DNA from: Levilactobacillus suantsaiihabitans
Lineage (GTDB): Bacteria > Bacillota > Bacilli > Lactobacillales > Lactobacillaceae
DNA length: 64,000 nucleotides
Reading direction: 5' to 3'
NCBI RefSeq assembly: GCF_004745505.1
Contig: NZ_RKLX01000005.1
Coordinates: 62,001-126,000, forward strand
The position numbers and the translations under genes are program-made. Shown here piece by piece: positions 8,127 to 17,326 of this stretch; position 1 is the stretch's first letter; each line of letters begins with the position of its first letter. Under the pieces are notes generated by a model. It saw only the letters and a list, made by a program, of their open reading frames with translations, had not been told where the DNA came from and searched no databases.

Positions 8127-8210
8127 TTAATGGGCCGTACGCTCAGCGACGCGTTGGCCAAAGACCAACCCGACGGCAAATAAGAGACTAGCGGTGATCC
8201 ATTTACTCAT
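8127..8210 (-). CDS. 27-residue single-pass membrane peptide, translationally coupled
   Basis: ATG 8210 lies inside the last codons of the DUF1003 gene (overlapping ATGAGTAA). GGGAG sits about 7 bases upstream, within the DUF1003 coding sequence. The peptide MSKWITASLLFAVGLVFGQR continues for seven more residues. It has one hydrophobic helix flanked by basic residues, as in small membrane regulators or subunits. Overlap and ribosome site suggest it is made with the DUF1003 protein. Function unknown; it is easily missed because of its size. Confidence 0.6.
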   Translation of the reverse strand: MSKWITASLLFAVGLVFGQRVAERTAH

Positions 8211-8964
8211 GGTGAGACTCCCTTCGTTCTGCTGAATCAGCGGTTGCCTTGGCTTCCCGCAGTTCAGCGAGTTCTTGACGAATTTCACCTAAAATTTCTA
8301 ACTGAAATCGTTCGATCTCCATGGTATGGGGGACCTGGTTCTGCGCCAAGTGATCGACCTTAGCGTGAAGTAACCGCAATTCGTGTTCGGATTTGAGGTT
8401 AACGTGATAGTCGTTTTCGGCCATCATCCGGTCCCGGTCTGCAGAGCGGTTCTGACTCATCATGATGATGGGCGCCTGAATCGCTGCGACACAGCTTAAT
8501 ACTAAATTTAACAGAATGAACGGGTAGTTGTCAAAGTCCACGCCAAAGACGTGTAGCCCGTTGACAATCATCCAGCCAATCAAAACGAACAGGAAGACGA
8601 AGATAAAGCCCCAAGAACCGCCAAACCGAGCTACATCGTCGGAGACCTTTTGGCCAAACGTCAGGCTCTCCTTCAAGCTGTCGTTCACATCAATAATATC
8701 GTAATCGTCGCTCTGTAAGGCCTTGGTTAATTTGTGATTGATTTTTTTCGTCTGTTTCAAATCGGCATTGATCATCGCGTCCACGTGATCCAGCCGATAC
8801 TTCAAGAGGTGATGGCCGCAAATGTAGTCACTCGGCTGACTTTGCGGGTAATCCCGCTTAATGCGGTTGCGCAACCCCACCTCTAGCTCGGATAGCTGGA
8901 GACTCGTTTCTAACGACAGGGGCGCGCCATCGACCAAACAGGTAATCTGTGTGTGCTCTGGCAT
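8203..8964 (-). CDS. DUF1003 membrane protein
   Basis: A 253-residue protein with start 8964 chosen for AAGGAG upstream; the gene begins just as the pseudouridine synthase ends. The DUF1003 core is clear: FGQKVSDDVARFGGSWGFIF, two adjacent membrane helices with the polar turn NYPFILLNLVLSCVAAIQAP, then SQNRSADRDRMMAENDYHVN and a coiled-coil tail. The N-terminal part has several Cys and His residues (ITCLVDG, ICGHH) that could bind a metal. The family's role is not established. Confidence 0.85.
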   Translation of the reverse strand: MPEHTQITCLVDGAPLSLETSLQLSELEVGLRNRIKRDYPQSQPSDYICGHHLLKYRLDHVDAMINADLKQTKKINHKLTKALQSDDYDIIDVNDSLKESLTFGQKVSDDVARFGGSWGFIFVFLFVLIGWMIVNGLHVFGVDFDNYPFILLNLVLSCVAAIQAPIIMMSQNRSADRDRMMAENDYHVNLKSEHELRLLHAKVDHLAQNQVPHTMEIERFQLEILGEIRQELAELREAKATADSAERRESHHE

Positions 8965-8968
8965 GCTC

Positions 8969-9859
8969 TCAGGACTCCTTGGATAAATTTCGTAATAATT
9001 GTTGCCAATCTGCGGGCGGCTCGCTACTAAACTGACGGGCTTCACCAGTAAATGGGTCGGTGAAGGCCAGCGTTTGGGCGTGTAAGGCCTGGCGGGTCAT
9101 TCCGCCGAGTGCCGGGCCGCCATACAGTGCGTCACCAATCAGGGGATGATCCAGTGACGCAAAATGCGCGCGAATCTGGTGGGTCCGTCCCGTGTGCAAT
9201 TTCACCCGTACCAACGTGGCGTTGGCCCACCGTTGGACCACCCAGTATTCGGTTTTAGCCGGTTTGCCGGCGGGTGAGACCATTTGATTGTAGCCGGCTG
9301 GGTCGCTAGCTAGCGGCGCATCAATGATGCCGTGGTCGTCGGCGACTTGTCCGCTGACGACGGCTAAGTAACGCTTGTCCACCTGATGGGCCGCCTGGAG
9401 CTGACTCGCCAGACTGTTGGCCAAACGATGGCGCGCCACCCAGACCACCCCACTGGTGAAGCGGTCCAGCCGCGTCAAAATGTGTGGCACCTGGTTTTCG
9501 GCTTGTTCTGCTAGCCAATGGCCCTTGATGCGGTTGACCAACGTGTCCGTCCGGTTAGCGGGACCCGGCACCACGTTTAGCCCCGCTGGCTTGTCCACGA
9601 CCAACCAGTCGCGATTCTCAAATAACACGGTGATGGGTTCGCGACTGGTCGCCACGGCGGGATCGGCGGCTTCGGCCGGTAAGACGACCGTCACGGCATC
9701 CCCCACCTGCAGATCCACGGCCGGCGTCACGGTCTGGCCGTTGACACGAATGCTACCATCGCGCTTCAGGTCGCTGAAGACGCGGTGACTGACGCCCTGC
9801 TGGTTCAAGAATCGTTTCAAACTGGTGACGGGACGGGTTACCTGCCAACTTAACTCCAT
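8969..9859 (-). CDS. RluA family pseudouridine synthase
   Basis: A 296-residue protein with an S4-like N-terminus (LKRFLNQQGVSHRVFSDLKR...IRVNGQTV) followed by the RluA/RluD catalytic domain. The catalytic Asp is in HILTRLDRFTSGVV, and the C-terminal signature GRTHQIRAHFASLDHPLIGD is complete. Members isomerise specific uridines in rRNA or tRNA; the target cannot be told from sequence. It lies between a GcvH-like gene and DUF1003 in one minus-strand unit. Confidence 0.9.
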   Translation of the reverse strand: MELSWQVTRPVTSLKRFLNQQGVSHRVFSDLKRDGSIRVNGQTVTPAVDLQVGDAVTVVLPAEAADPAVATSREPITVLFENRDWLVVDKPAGLNVVPGPANRTDTLVNRIKGHWLAEQAENQVPHILTRLDRFTSGVVWVARHRLANSLASQLQAAHQVDKRYLAVVSGQVADDHGIIDAPLASDPAGYNQMVSPAGKPAKTEYWVVQRWANATLVRVKLHTGRTHQIRAHFASLDHPLIGDALYGGPALGGMTRQALHAQTLAFTDPFTGEARQFSSEPPADWQQLLRNLSKES

Positions 9860-9874
9860 GCTGTGTTCGCTCCT

Positions 9875-10192
9875 CTACTCATCAACTAAATCAATCATCC
9901 AATCCAAGTCATCGTTGCGGTTATTCAGCCGCTCCGGATGGTCCGCCAACGCGTCGTTGACCGCTTGGATGCGCCCGGCAAAAGGTGACCGCAACGTCAG
10001 GTCTTCGTGTTCGCCATGAACGATCATAAATGGGGTCCCTAGCTTCACCTGACCGCTGGTGAGTAACCACGAAATGTGGGTCACGGGCCCCACCAGTTCA
10101 CGGCCATCATCCGCAAACCCTAAACGCATCAGTCCGTCTTCATTGGGCGTTACCCACAGCGCGTCTGCACTTGCTTCAATTCGATCAATCAT
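9875..10192 (-). CDS. GcvH-like protein without the lipoyl lysine
   Basis: A 105-residue protein, start 10192 after AAGGGG. The order GLMRLGFADDGRELVGPVTH, LGTPFMIVHGEHEDLTLRSP, AGRIQAVNDALADHPERLN and DDLDWMIDL tracks the glycine cleavage H protein along its length. Aligned to the usual E-S-V-K-A lipoylation loop, the lysine position is His in VHGEHEDLTL, so it should not carry lipoate in the canonical way. No gcvPT genes are nearby. It may be a repurposed lipoyl-domain fold. Confidence 0.65.
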   Translation of the reverse strand: MIDRIEASADALWVTPNEDGLMRLGFADDGRELVGPVTHISWLLTSGQVKLGTPFMIVHGEHEDLTLRSPFAGRIQAVNDALADHPERLNNRNDDLDWMIDLVDE

Positions 10193-10432
10193 TGTCGTCA
10201 CCCCTTGCAATTTTTTTGCGGCTAGCGTGGGCCCAAAGATGGTTCAGCGAAACCCATTGTCTTCGACACCCGTTTCAGCCATAAAGTTGGTATCGTCAAG
10301 TTTAGAACCTCTCATCCCCAACGACACCTGTAATTAAGTCTCATTTTAACATAGCCCACAAATTCTCGGGAGCTATTTCCCCCATTCCCGCCAAAACTCT
10401 GTATAATGGAAGACAAAAAGGGGGAGATTCAC

Positions 10433-10651
10433 ATGATGCCAGGCAGTTGGTTGACCGGTAGTTTAATCTTATTGACCGGTGTTGTCCTAATTATTTTCCT
10501 ACTAGCACGGTTAATTCCGCGAACTAACCATGACAAGGATACCGTCGCATTGTTGGGGGTATTCACGGTAGTCGCATTAGGACTCATCGTCTTAGGCGGC
10601 TATCTCAGCTTGGGGAGCTGGAGCACCGCTATGGGCATGGGTTGCTGGTAG
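10433..10651 (+). CDS. Small two-helix membrane protein
   Basis: A 72-residue protein, start 10433 or 10436 after GGGGGAG. Two hydrophobic helices (SLILLTGVVLIIFLLARLIP and LLGVFTVVALGLIVLGGYL) are joined by a short charged loop (RTNHDKD). A TATAAT at about 10401 sits just upstream. It is monocistronic with its own terminator. No family is recognised. Confidence 0.65.
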   Translation: MMPGSWLTGSLILLTGVVLIIFLLARLIPRTNHDKDTVALLGVFTVVALGLIVLGGYLSLGSWSTAMGMGCW

Positions 10652-10675
10652 ATTCGTGACACACAATTTGAACGT

Positions 10676-10713
10676 AAAACGGACTCGGCTGATTGGGCTG
10701 GGTCCGTTTTTTA
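10676..10713 (+). terminator. Rho-independent terminator
   Basis: AAAACGGACTCGGC pairs with CTGGGTCCGTTTTTT (G-U pairs allowed) and ends in a T run, directly after the small membrane protein gene. Confidence 0.8.
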
Positions 10714-10776
10714 TTTGAACAACTTTTTGAGTGGGGTTCTCGCACCCACCCTCTCAGGCAGCCACACTAATCAATC

Positions 10777-11340
10777 CTATTTCAATTCCTTAATCACCCG
10801 CGCTGGATTACCGCCCAGGACCACGTTATCGCCAAAGGACTTGGTCACGACCGCGCCCCCGGCCACAATGACGTTGTTGCCCAGAGACACGCCGGGACAA
10901 ATGATGGCCCCGCCACCAACCCAGACGTCGTCGCCCAGCGTGACCGGCTTGCCAATGCCCATGGCCCCGTTACGGCGCAGCTTGGGGTCAGCGGGATGGT
11001 TGACCGAATAGATCTGCACCTTGGGCCCGAGCAGGCAGTGCTTGCCAATCGTCACTGGCGCAACGTCCAAGATCGTGCAGTCATAGTTGGCAAAGAAGTC
11101 CTCCCCCACGGAAATGTTGTAGCCGTAGTCGCAGCGAAAGGTCGCGTGCACTTCCACGGCATCCCCAGTGGCGCCAAACAACGCCTTAACACGACGGGTG
11201 CTCTCCTCAGGATCACTTTCCCCCAGGGCATTCAGCGCCTCCACCTGGTCACGCGCAACACCGCGTTCGGCGACCAATTCGGGGTCATAAACGTTAAACA
11301 GTTCACCGGTAATCATTTTTTCTTTTTCAGTCTTTGGCAT
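10777..11340 (-). CDS. Maltose/galactoside O-acetyltransferase family protein
   Basis: A 187-residue left-handed beta-helix acyltransferase. The N-terminal MITGELFNVYDPELVAERG is the maltose acetyltransferase (Mac) domain. Hexapeptide repeats follow (ILDVAPVTIGKHCLLGPKVQ, WVGGGAIICPGVSLGNNVIV), with the catalytic His in SVNHPADP. These enzymes transfer acetyl groups from acetyl-CoA to sugars such as maltose or galactosides. It is separated from the ara operon by about 230 bp. Confidence 0.85.
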   Translation of the reverse strand: MPKTEKEKMITGELFNVYDPELVAERGVARDQVEALNALGESDPEESTRRVKALFGATGDAVEVHATFRCDYGYNISVGEDFFANYDCTILDVAPVTIGKHCLLGPKVQIYSVNHPADPKLRRNGAMGIGKPVTLGDDVWVGGGAIICPGVSLGNNVIVAGGAVVTKSFGDNVVLGGNPARVIKELK

Positions 11341-11435
11341 AGGTTTTCTCCTCTTTCCAATGCAGATCTATCACTGTCAAATTCTCATGGCACGCAATAA
11401 TAACACGCCGTCAAAGATAGCCGTTTACAGCCTCA

Positions 11436-11502
11436 CAATGTGAACTGGCCGCCTAACGTTCCAGTCCTGCCTTCGCGCAACGGCAAGGCGGCCAGCCAAC
11501 GC
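11436..11502. repeat. Short family A fragment
   Basis: A degenerate 60-bp remnant carrying only the family A edge: GGCCGCCTAACGTTCCAG facing GGCAAGGCGGCC. It marks the gap between the acetyltransferase and the ara operon. Confidence 0.45.
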
Positions 11503-11518
11503 AATACTTTCTTAAAAC

Positions 11519-11557
11519 GAAAAGCGGCCGCCCGCCGAATACTGGCGAGTGGCCACT
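11519..11557 (-). terminator. Terminator of the araBDA operon
   Basis: On the minus strand GTGGCCACTCGCC pairs with GGCGGGCGGCCGC and is followed by TTTTC, 16 bases after the araA stop. Confidence 0.7.
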
Positions 11558-11572
11558 TCATTACTGACTAGC

Positions 11573-12997
11573 TTACTTGATGAAAGCCTTGGTCATCCCA
11601 ACCATGGTAGCGTAGTCTTCCATTTGTTCTTCGGTCAGGGAGAAGGACAGCATGGTGTGGTGACCACCACCGGCCTTCATCCATTCCAAGGCACCGGTCT
11701 TCAAGCCAACCTTTGGCGTCCAGAGTTGCTTAGCAACTGGCAACTTAGGCGTTTCGGCTTCTGGCTTGTTGGCATCAACGGCGTAGCTGATCATCTTGAA
11801 GCCATCACGGAAGTCCGCAACGGTCACGTCGATAGCATCGCCTTCGGAACCGGTGAAGACCAACCGTGCTGGGTCAGCCTTGCCACCGATATCCAATGGG
11901 TGCACTTCAACCCGTGGTTTGTCGGAAGCAATCGATGGGTCAACTTCCAGCATGTGAGACCCGAGAATGGCTTCGTGGCCCTTCCGCAGATCCAACGTGT
12001 AGTCTTCCATGAAGGCCGTCCGGTCGTTGTGAGACATGATCTTCATGACCCGACCCAAGGCAGCGGTCTTCCAGTCACCTTCAGCACCGAAGCCATAGCC
12101 GTCACGAATCAAGAGTTGTGCGGCTAAGCCAGGTAATTGTTCCATGCCCCAAAGGTCTTCGAAGTTGGTGGTAAAGGCACTGTAACCGCCCTTTTCCAAG
12201 AAACGCTTGATCCCGAGGTATTGCTTCAATTGTACGCGAACAGAGTGCTTGTATTTGTCAGCATCGTTGTCGCCTTGAACCATTTCGTAGCGAGATTCCA
12301 GATCAGCGTATTCCTTGTCGATGTCGGCGTCTGCGACCTTGTTGATTTCTTGAACCAGGTCACCGATACCGTAGTAGTCAACGGTCCAGCCCATCTTGAT
12401 TTGGGCTTCAACCTTGTCACCTTCAGTGACGGCCACGTTACGCATGGTATCGCCAAAGCGGGCAACCTTGACTTTGAAGCTTTCGTTGTAAGCAACTGCA
12501 ACGTCTTCCCAACGGGCAATTTGTTCTCGCACGTCAGCGTCGCCCCAGTAGCCGTAAACGATCTTGTTGTTCTTGTGTAACCGGGCGTTGATGTAAGCAT
12601 ATTCGCGGTCACCGTGAGCACTTTGGTTCAAGTTCATGTAATCAAAGTCGATGTCGGCATAAGGAATGTTGTTCAAGTATTGGGTTGCCAAGTGCAACAA
12701 TGGCTTTTGCAATAATTCCGTCCCACGGATCCAGTTCTTGGCTGGGGAGAAGGTGTGCATCCAGGTAATAACCCCGGCAACCTTATCGTTGTAGTTGACT
12801 TCCTTCATGAAGTTGGTGATGCTTTCAGCGGTCGTCATGACGTCCTTGAAGACCACCTTGTAAGGCAATTTGCCGCTGGCATTTAATTTGTCGGCGATGT
12901 CTTGGGCATCCTTGGCAACGGACTTCAATTGTTCTTCACCATACAGGTGTTGGGAACCGGTAACGAACCAAAATTCATAATCTGGTACTGATAACAT
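11573..12997 (-). CDS. araA: L-arabinose isomerase
   Basis: A 474-residue enzyme converting L-arabinose to L-ribulose, the usual family length. Start 12997 ([20 protein letters not shown]) follows AAGGAG; the longer frame is upstream noise. Family blocks are intact: [40 protein letters not shown], and the metal/substrate region around [17 protein letters not shown] and [20 protein letters not shown]. It is the last gene of araB-araD-araA, ends in a terminator, and is presumably AraR-controlled from the araB promoter. Confidence 0.95.
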   Translation of the reverse strand: MLSVPDYEFWFVTGSQHLYGEEQLKSVAKDAQDIADKLNASGKLPYKVVFKDVMTTAESITNFMKEVNYNDKVAGVITWMHTFSPAKNWIRGTELLQKPLLHLATQYLNNIPYADIDFDYMNLNQSAHGDREYAYINARLHKNNKIVYGYWGDADVREQIARWEDVAVAYNESFKVKVARFGDTMRNVAVTEGDKVEAQIKMGWTVDYYGIGDLVQEINKVADADIDKEYADLESRYEMVQGDNDADKYKHSVRVQLKQYLGIKRFLEKGGYSAFTTNFEDLWGMEQLPGLAAQLLIRDGYGFGAEGDWKTAALGRVMKIMSHNDRTAFMEDYTLDLRKGHEAILGSHMLEVDPSIASDKPRVEVHPLDIGGKADPARLVFTGSEGDAIDVTVADFRDGFKMISYAVDANKPEAETPKLPVAKQLWTPKVGLKTGALEWMKAGGGHHTMLSFSLTEEQMEDYATMVGMTKAFIK

Positions 12998-13049
12998 AAG
13001 TGACACTCCTTTGAGAGATTTTAAATTAATTTTTAACAGGGTTAAATGA

Positions 13050-13781
13050 CTACTCGCGAGCAGCGTGTTCCTTGGACTTGGCGTTGTTTTGGCCATAGTA
13101 GGCGTTGGCGCCGTGCTTCCGTAAGTAATGCTTGTCCAACAGGTATTGTGGCAATTCCCGGTTGGCCCGCGTCAGTTGCAAGGTGTGGTAGTCTTCTTCG
13201 GCAACCACTTCGAGCACCTTGGCGTTGTAAACGGCCTTGTCGGGAGTCGGGCCCCAGGAAAATGGCCCGTGTTGGCTGACCAATGCAGCGGGAACGGCTT
13301 CGTAATCGATGCCGCGTTCGTTGAAGGTCTTAACGATGGTCTTACCCGTGTTGCCTTCGTAGTCGGCTTCGATTTCTTCCTTAGTCAAGGCATCCGCAGC
13401 TGGCACGTCGCCGTAGAAGGTGTCGGCGTGGGTGGTGTTCATGGCTGGGATATCCATCTTGGCTGCGGCGAAGGACACAGCCCAAGGTGAGTGGGTGTGG
13501 ACAATGCCACCGATCTTTGGAAAATGATTGTACAAATACGTGTGCGTTGGCGTATCGCTGGATGGGTTCAAATCCCCTTCAACGACCTTACCATCAGCCA
13601 AGTTCACGACGACCATGTCGCTAGCCTTGAGCTCATCGTAAGGAACCCCAGAAGGCTTGATGACGTACAGACCCTTTTCCCGGTCAACCCCAGAAACGTT
13701 GCCCCAGGTAAATGAAACCAGGCCAAGTTCTGGTAACCGCATGTTCGCTTCGTAAACTTCTTGTTTTAAATCTTCAAGCAT
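13050..13781 (-). CDS. araD: L-ribulose-5-phosphate 4-epimerase
   Basis: A 243-residue class II aldolase-fold enzyme that converts L-ribulose 5-phosphate to D-xylulose 5-phosphate. The zinc-binding histidines are in [17 protein letters not shown], with the third in [12 protein letters not shown]. The phosphate-binding region is [15 protein letters not shown]. It is the middle gene of araBDA, 52 bp upstream of araA and 23 bp downstream of araB. Length and motifs are normal. Confidence 0.95.
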   Translation of the reverse strand: MLEDLKQEVYEANMRLPELGLVSFTWGNVSGVDREKGLYVIKPSGVPYDELKASDMVVVNLADGKVVEGDLNPSSDTPTHTYLYNHFPKIGGIVHTHSPWAVSFAAAKMDIPAMNTTHADTFYGDVPAADALTKEEIEADYEGNTGKTIVKTFNERGIDYEAVPAALVSQHGPFSWGPTPDKAVYNAKVLEVVAEEDYHTLQLTRANRELPQYLLDKHYLRKHGANAYYGQNNAKSKEHAARE

Positions 13782-13804
13782 GCTATTTCTCCTTTTAATC
13801 TGTG

Positions 13805-15409
13805 TTAGTCAGCCAAGACATCGACGGCCCTGCCTTCAACCGGTAAGGCGGCCTTGTAGTTGGCGATAAATTCATTTGAGCCCTGTACGCCAGCGGGATC
13901 TGGTGCGAGCGTGGTGCTTTCAGGATTGGCGAAGACCTTGTGATCCAAGAAGTCTTCCAAGGTTTCATGGTCATCTTTATCGGTGACGTAGAAGCCCAAG
14001 ACGGCCATCCCCCAAGGACCACCCTCGCCGGCATTGTTGGTGACGGTGATTGGCGTGTTCAAGGAATCGGCCAAGACTTGTTGGCCCACTTTTGGCGTCC
14101 GGAACAACCCACCCTGGGCAATCAAGGAGTCCAAATGGATGTGTTCTTCGTTGGCCAGGATGTCCATCCCAATCTTCAGTGGGGCAAATGCGGCATAGAG
14201 CTGCGTCTTCACGAAGTTGGCCAAAGTGAAGTTGCTGTTCGGCGTCCGCACAAACAGGGGCCGGCCAGCCGTCATCTTGGTGATGTTTTCACCGGACAGG
14301 TAGCTGTAGTTCAACAGGCCCCCGGCATTGGCATCCCCTTCGGTCGACTTATTGAAGAGTGCCCCGTACAATTCGTCGGGTTTCAGATCAACGCCAATGG
14401 TTTGGGCAAATTCCTTGAACAGGTTGACCCAGGCGTTGATGTCGGAAGAACAGTTGTTGGTGTGAACCATGGCCACGGGTAATCCGGTAGGCGTCGTGAC
14501 CAAATCAATGTCGCGGTGAACGGTCTTCATCGGTTGGTCCAAGACCACCATGGAGAAGGCTGACGTCCCAGCGGAAATGTTCCCGGTCCGTTCACGCACG
14601 GCGTTGGTGCCGACCATCCCGGTCCCGGCATCCCCTTCTGGCGGCGCCATGACGCTACCAGCAGTCAAGTTGCCCGCGGGATCCAGTAATTTGGCCCCGT
14701 CGGTCGTCAACTTACCAGCTGATTGCCCAGCCAAGAGGACCTTGGGCAAGATGTCTTTGATGTCCCAATGATATTGGCGCACGGACTTCACGTTACGGAA
14801 CTTGTCTAATAAGTTTTCGTTGTAGTCCTTGGTGTCGCTATCAATCGGGAACATCCCGGACGCATCGCCGATACCGATGACCCGTTCGCCGGACAATTGC
14901 CAGTGAACGTAACCGGCCAGCGTCGTGAAGAACGTGACGTCCTTGACGTGGTCTTCTTGGTTAAGGATGGCCTGGTACAGGTGGGCGATGCTCCAACGTT
15001 GGGGAATGTTGAAATCAAACAAATCCGTCAACGCATCGGCGGCCTCTGCCGTGATGTTATTCCGCCAAGTCCGGAAAGGTACCAGCAGTTGGTCGTTGGC
15101 ATCAAAGGCCATGTAACCGTGCATCATCGCACTGACCCCAATGGAACCAATCTTGGTGAGGGCCACGCCATATTTATCTTTGACTTCCGCGGCCATGGCT
15201 TGGTAACTGGCTTGAATCCCGGCCCAGACGTTATCTAAACTGTACGTCCAAATGCCATTCTTCAATTCGTTTTCCCAAACGTAACTGCCGGAAGCAATCG
15301 TTTTAAAGTCGGGCGTTACTAAGACGGCTTTGATCCGCGTGGACCCTAATTCGATCCCCAACGAGATGTTACCGCTTTCAACATCCTGAATAATCTTATC
15401 CGCACTCAT
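13805..15409 (-). CDS. araB: Ribulokinase, FGGY family
   Basis: A 534-residue FGGY carbohydrate kinase phosphorylating L-ribulose. Start 15409 (MSADKI) follows GGAGG. The N-terminal ATPase-fold signature SLGIELGSTRIKAVLVTPD is present. The C-terminal FGGY/actin-fold part holds VTNNAGEGGPWGMAVLGFYV. It belongs to the lactobacillus-type AraB lineage, somewhat shorter than the Escherichia enzyme. First gene of the operon, driven by a promoter with two candidate AraR boxes. Confidence 0.92.
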   Translation of the reverse strand: MSADKIIQDVESGNISLGIELGSTRIKAVLVTPDFKTIASGSYVWENELKNGIWTYSLDNVWAGIQASYQAMAAEVKDKYGVALTKIGSIGVSAMMHGYMAFDANDQLLVPFRTWRNNITAEAADALTDLFDFNIPQRWSIAHLYQAILNQEDHVKDVTFFTTLAGYVHWQLSGERVIGIGDASGMFPIDSDTKDYNENLLDKFRNVKSVRQYHWDIKDILPKVLLAGQSAGKLTTDGAKLLDPAGNLTAGSVMAPPEGDAGTGMVGTNAVRERTGNISAGTSAFSMVVLDQPMKTVHRDIDLVTTPTGLPVAMVHTNNCSSDINAWVNLFKEFAQTIGVDLKPDELYGALFNKSTEGDANAGGLLNYSYLSGENITKMTAGRPLFVRTPNSNFTLANFVKTQLYAAFAPLKIGMDILANEEHIHLDSLIAQGGLFRTPKVGQQVLADSLNTPITVTNNAGEGGPWGMAVLGFYVTDKDDHETLEDFLDHKVFANPESTTLAPDPAGVQGSNEFIANYKAALPVEGRAVDVLAD

Positions 15410-15463
15410 GCGATAAACCTCCATAGCTCAATTAATCTCTATAACTTATGACTCAACATAAGA

Positions 15464-15520
15464 ATTGTACAATTTTTGTTCGTACAAATCAAGAGCTTTT
15501 ACACATTTGTCCGTATTATA
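15464..15520 (-). promoter_or_regulatory. araBDA promoter with two candidate AraR boxes
   Basis: On the minus strand TTGATT (15487-15492) and TACAAT (15464-15469) are spaced by 17 bp. Box 1 (TTTTGTTCGTACAAAT, 15473-15488) lies between them and box 2 (ATTTGTCCGTATTATA, 15505-15520) lies 32 bp upstream. Both match the Bacillus AraR consensus ATTTGTACGTACAAAT well. The near-integral helical spacing would allow two repressors to sit on one face. Confidence 0.75.
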
Positions 15521-15637
15521 TTCCAATTTTTTCGGTTAATAATTGGTTTTTATTTTTCAGCCTTCATAAGACCATATTTGTTGTCACCACAGCGATGTAA
15601 CCGCAACCATTATTTTTCCGTGGAACAACCCTCTTTT

Positions 15638-15656
15638 AATGTTATCCGGATAAATA
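15638..15656. promoter_or_regulatory. Possible further AraR-type site
   Basis: GTTATCCGGATAAAT contains the palindrome TTATCCGGATAA. A related sequence (GTTATCCGAACAAAAA) sits upstream of the divergent GH51 gene at 23620. Its role is uncertain. No gene is supported in the rest of 15425-15880. Confidence 0.35.
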
Positions 15657-15879
15657 GTCTTTGCAGTAGGACCTCTCTTAAATTCACCCTTAAAATGCTC
15701 ATTTACAGGCTTGTGCTTAAAAACCATTCGTAAGCTGAGTGCTATTGTCGAACACTCTCGTAAGTCTTCCGAATTCATCCATTAGTTTTCACATCAGGTC
15801 ATTAAGAATTTTTTACATTTTATGGATCCCAGATACAAAATCCGGTCAAATTTCGTTTGTAATAATGTCACCTCCAACA

Positions 15880-15912
15880 CAAAAAAGGCCTGGAATACAC
15901 CAGGCCCTCCCT
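15880..15912 (-). terminator. Terminator of araR
   Basis: On the minus strand AGGGCCTGG pairs with CCAGGCCT and is followed by six T residues, immediately after the araR stop. Confidence 0.85.
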
Positions 15913-16995
15913 TCATTGGTTCTTTAACTCGATAGCCGAATGTCGCTTGACAATATCAGGTTGATAAGTAACGTTTTCAACTGCCTCACGATTTAACAGC
16001 TTGATAATTGCCTTAGCGGCGTCGGCTCCCATACGTTCTTTCTCATGATTCATGGTTGTCAGCGACGGCGTAAAGTACTCACCAAGTTGATAATTGTCGA
16101 ATCCGGTAACTGAAATATCTTCAGGCACTCGAATACCCTTCGACTTCAAATAATCAATCACGCGAATCGCTAGCTGGTCATTGTAACAAACAATCGCGGT
16201 TGGCGCCTCTGATTGTTGTAAGTAACCGTTGATTCGTTCATAGATTTTATCAGCTGATTCCTTTGATTGATACATGATGATATTACTCAAATAAGAATAT
16301 TCTGGATGCTCCTGATAGGCACGAACAAACCCATTCATCCGGTAGACACCCTGAATATCATCAACTTGAAAGATCCCTAAGATACTCCGATGTCCTAAAT
16401 CGAATAAATACTGCATCATGCGTTGCTCTGCACCCAAATCATCTGTATCTACATACGGGAAGTCTAACCGCGGATAATGCGCGTTAATAAATAACGTCGG
16501 CAATTCATCGTCTTTAATTTCCTGATACAAGTCTTCATTGGGGTTGGGTAAAGCACTTTGAGTTGGCTCGATAATCAATCCCGCAACCTTACTATCCAAC
16601 ATATTAATTAGGCTTTTACGTTCCTTATCATGCGTATTGTGCGTGTTACTGATAAGGATAGAGTAGCCCGCTTTAGATAATACTTGATCAATTCCCGAGA
16701 TAATATTAGGAAAAATATAATCCGCAATGTGGGTAGTAATAACACCAATCAGTTTGGTATCGGTTGGCGTAGACCAGTCCTTATGCCAATCCTGTACAAA
16801 CATCCCACCACCTTGAATGCGATAAATAAAATGATCACTTTCTAGGTCCCCCACTGCACGACGAACCGTATAGCGACTGACCGCATACTGTTTCATTAAC
16901 TCGGACTCAGTAGGCAACTTCTCATCCACCTGATATTTTCCCGAGATGATATCTTCTTTTAAGCCATCTTTGACTTTTTGATATTTGTTCTCCAT
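15913..16995 (-). CDS. araR: Arabinose operon repressor, GntR/LacI hybrid
   Basis: A 360-residue regulator. Residues 1-70 form a GntR-type winged helix (LKEDIISGKYQVDEKLPTES, YAVSRYTVRRAVGDLESD). The rest is a LacI/periplasmic-binding-type effector domain (LIGVITTHIADYIFPNIISG, LGHRSILGIFQVDDIQGVYR, FDNYQLGEYFTPSLTTMNHE). This architecture defines AraR, which releases its operators on binding L-arabinose. It is encoded on the same strand as araBDA but has its own terminator. Candidate operators occur at araB, the transporter operon, one GH51 gene and the GH43 gene. Confidence 0.92.
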   Translation of the reverse strand: MENKYQKVKDGLKEDIISGKYQVDEKLPTESELMKQYAVSRYTVRRAVGDLESDHFIYRIQGGGMFVQDWHKDWSTPTDTKLIGVITTHIADYIFPNIISGIDQVLSKAGYSILISNTHNTHDKERKSLINMLDSKVAGLIIEPTQSALPNPNEDLYQEIKDDELPTLFINAHYPRLDFPYVDTDDLGAEQRMMQYLFDLGHRSILGIFQVDDIQGVYRMNGFVRAYQEHPEYSYLSNIIMYQSKESADKIYERINGYLQQSEAPTAIVCYNDQLAIRVIDYLKSKGIRVPEDISVTGFDNYQLGEYFTPSLTTMNHEKERMGADAAKAIIKLLNREAVENVTYQPDIVKRHSAIELKNQ

Positions 16996-17142
16996 GTTAG
17001 CACCTCATCAATGGTCCCATTTTACCGGTTTTCGATCTTGTTTACAAATAAATTATGAAATAAATATATTTATTAGACAACTCTTTTGTCTCACGCTTTA
17101 ACCCGATCGTTAACCCAAAAAGTGGTGTCCATAATCTTCTAT

Positions 17143-17190
17143 CCAAAAAGAGATAGTTCCCTCAAGTCTTGAGGACACTATCTCTTCTCA
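17143..17190 (-). terminator. Terminator of the transporter-GH51 operon
   Basis: On the minus strand AAGAGATAGTGTCCTCAAG pairs with CTTGAGGGAACTATCTCTT and is followed by TTTTT. It separates the operon ending at 17327 from araR. Apart from this hairpin, nothing else was seen in 16996-17326. Confidence 0.85.
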
Positions 17191-17326
17191 TTCCTTAAGT
17201 GACAGATGATTCAAAATACAATCAGTACATTAAACGCTCACGTACTGCTTAAATTTGCCTTCAATTTCAACTCTCACTGCCGCTTTAGTGAACATCAGAT
17301 CATCAGGTGGAATCACCAGGTACCGT

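Noticed and set aside
11549-12127. 192-codon plus-strand ORF inside araA
   Set aside because: Antisense to araA; no start signal.
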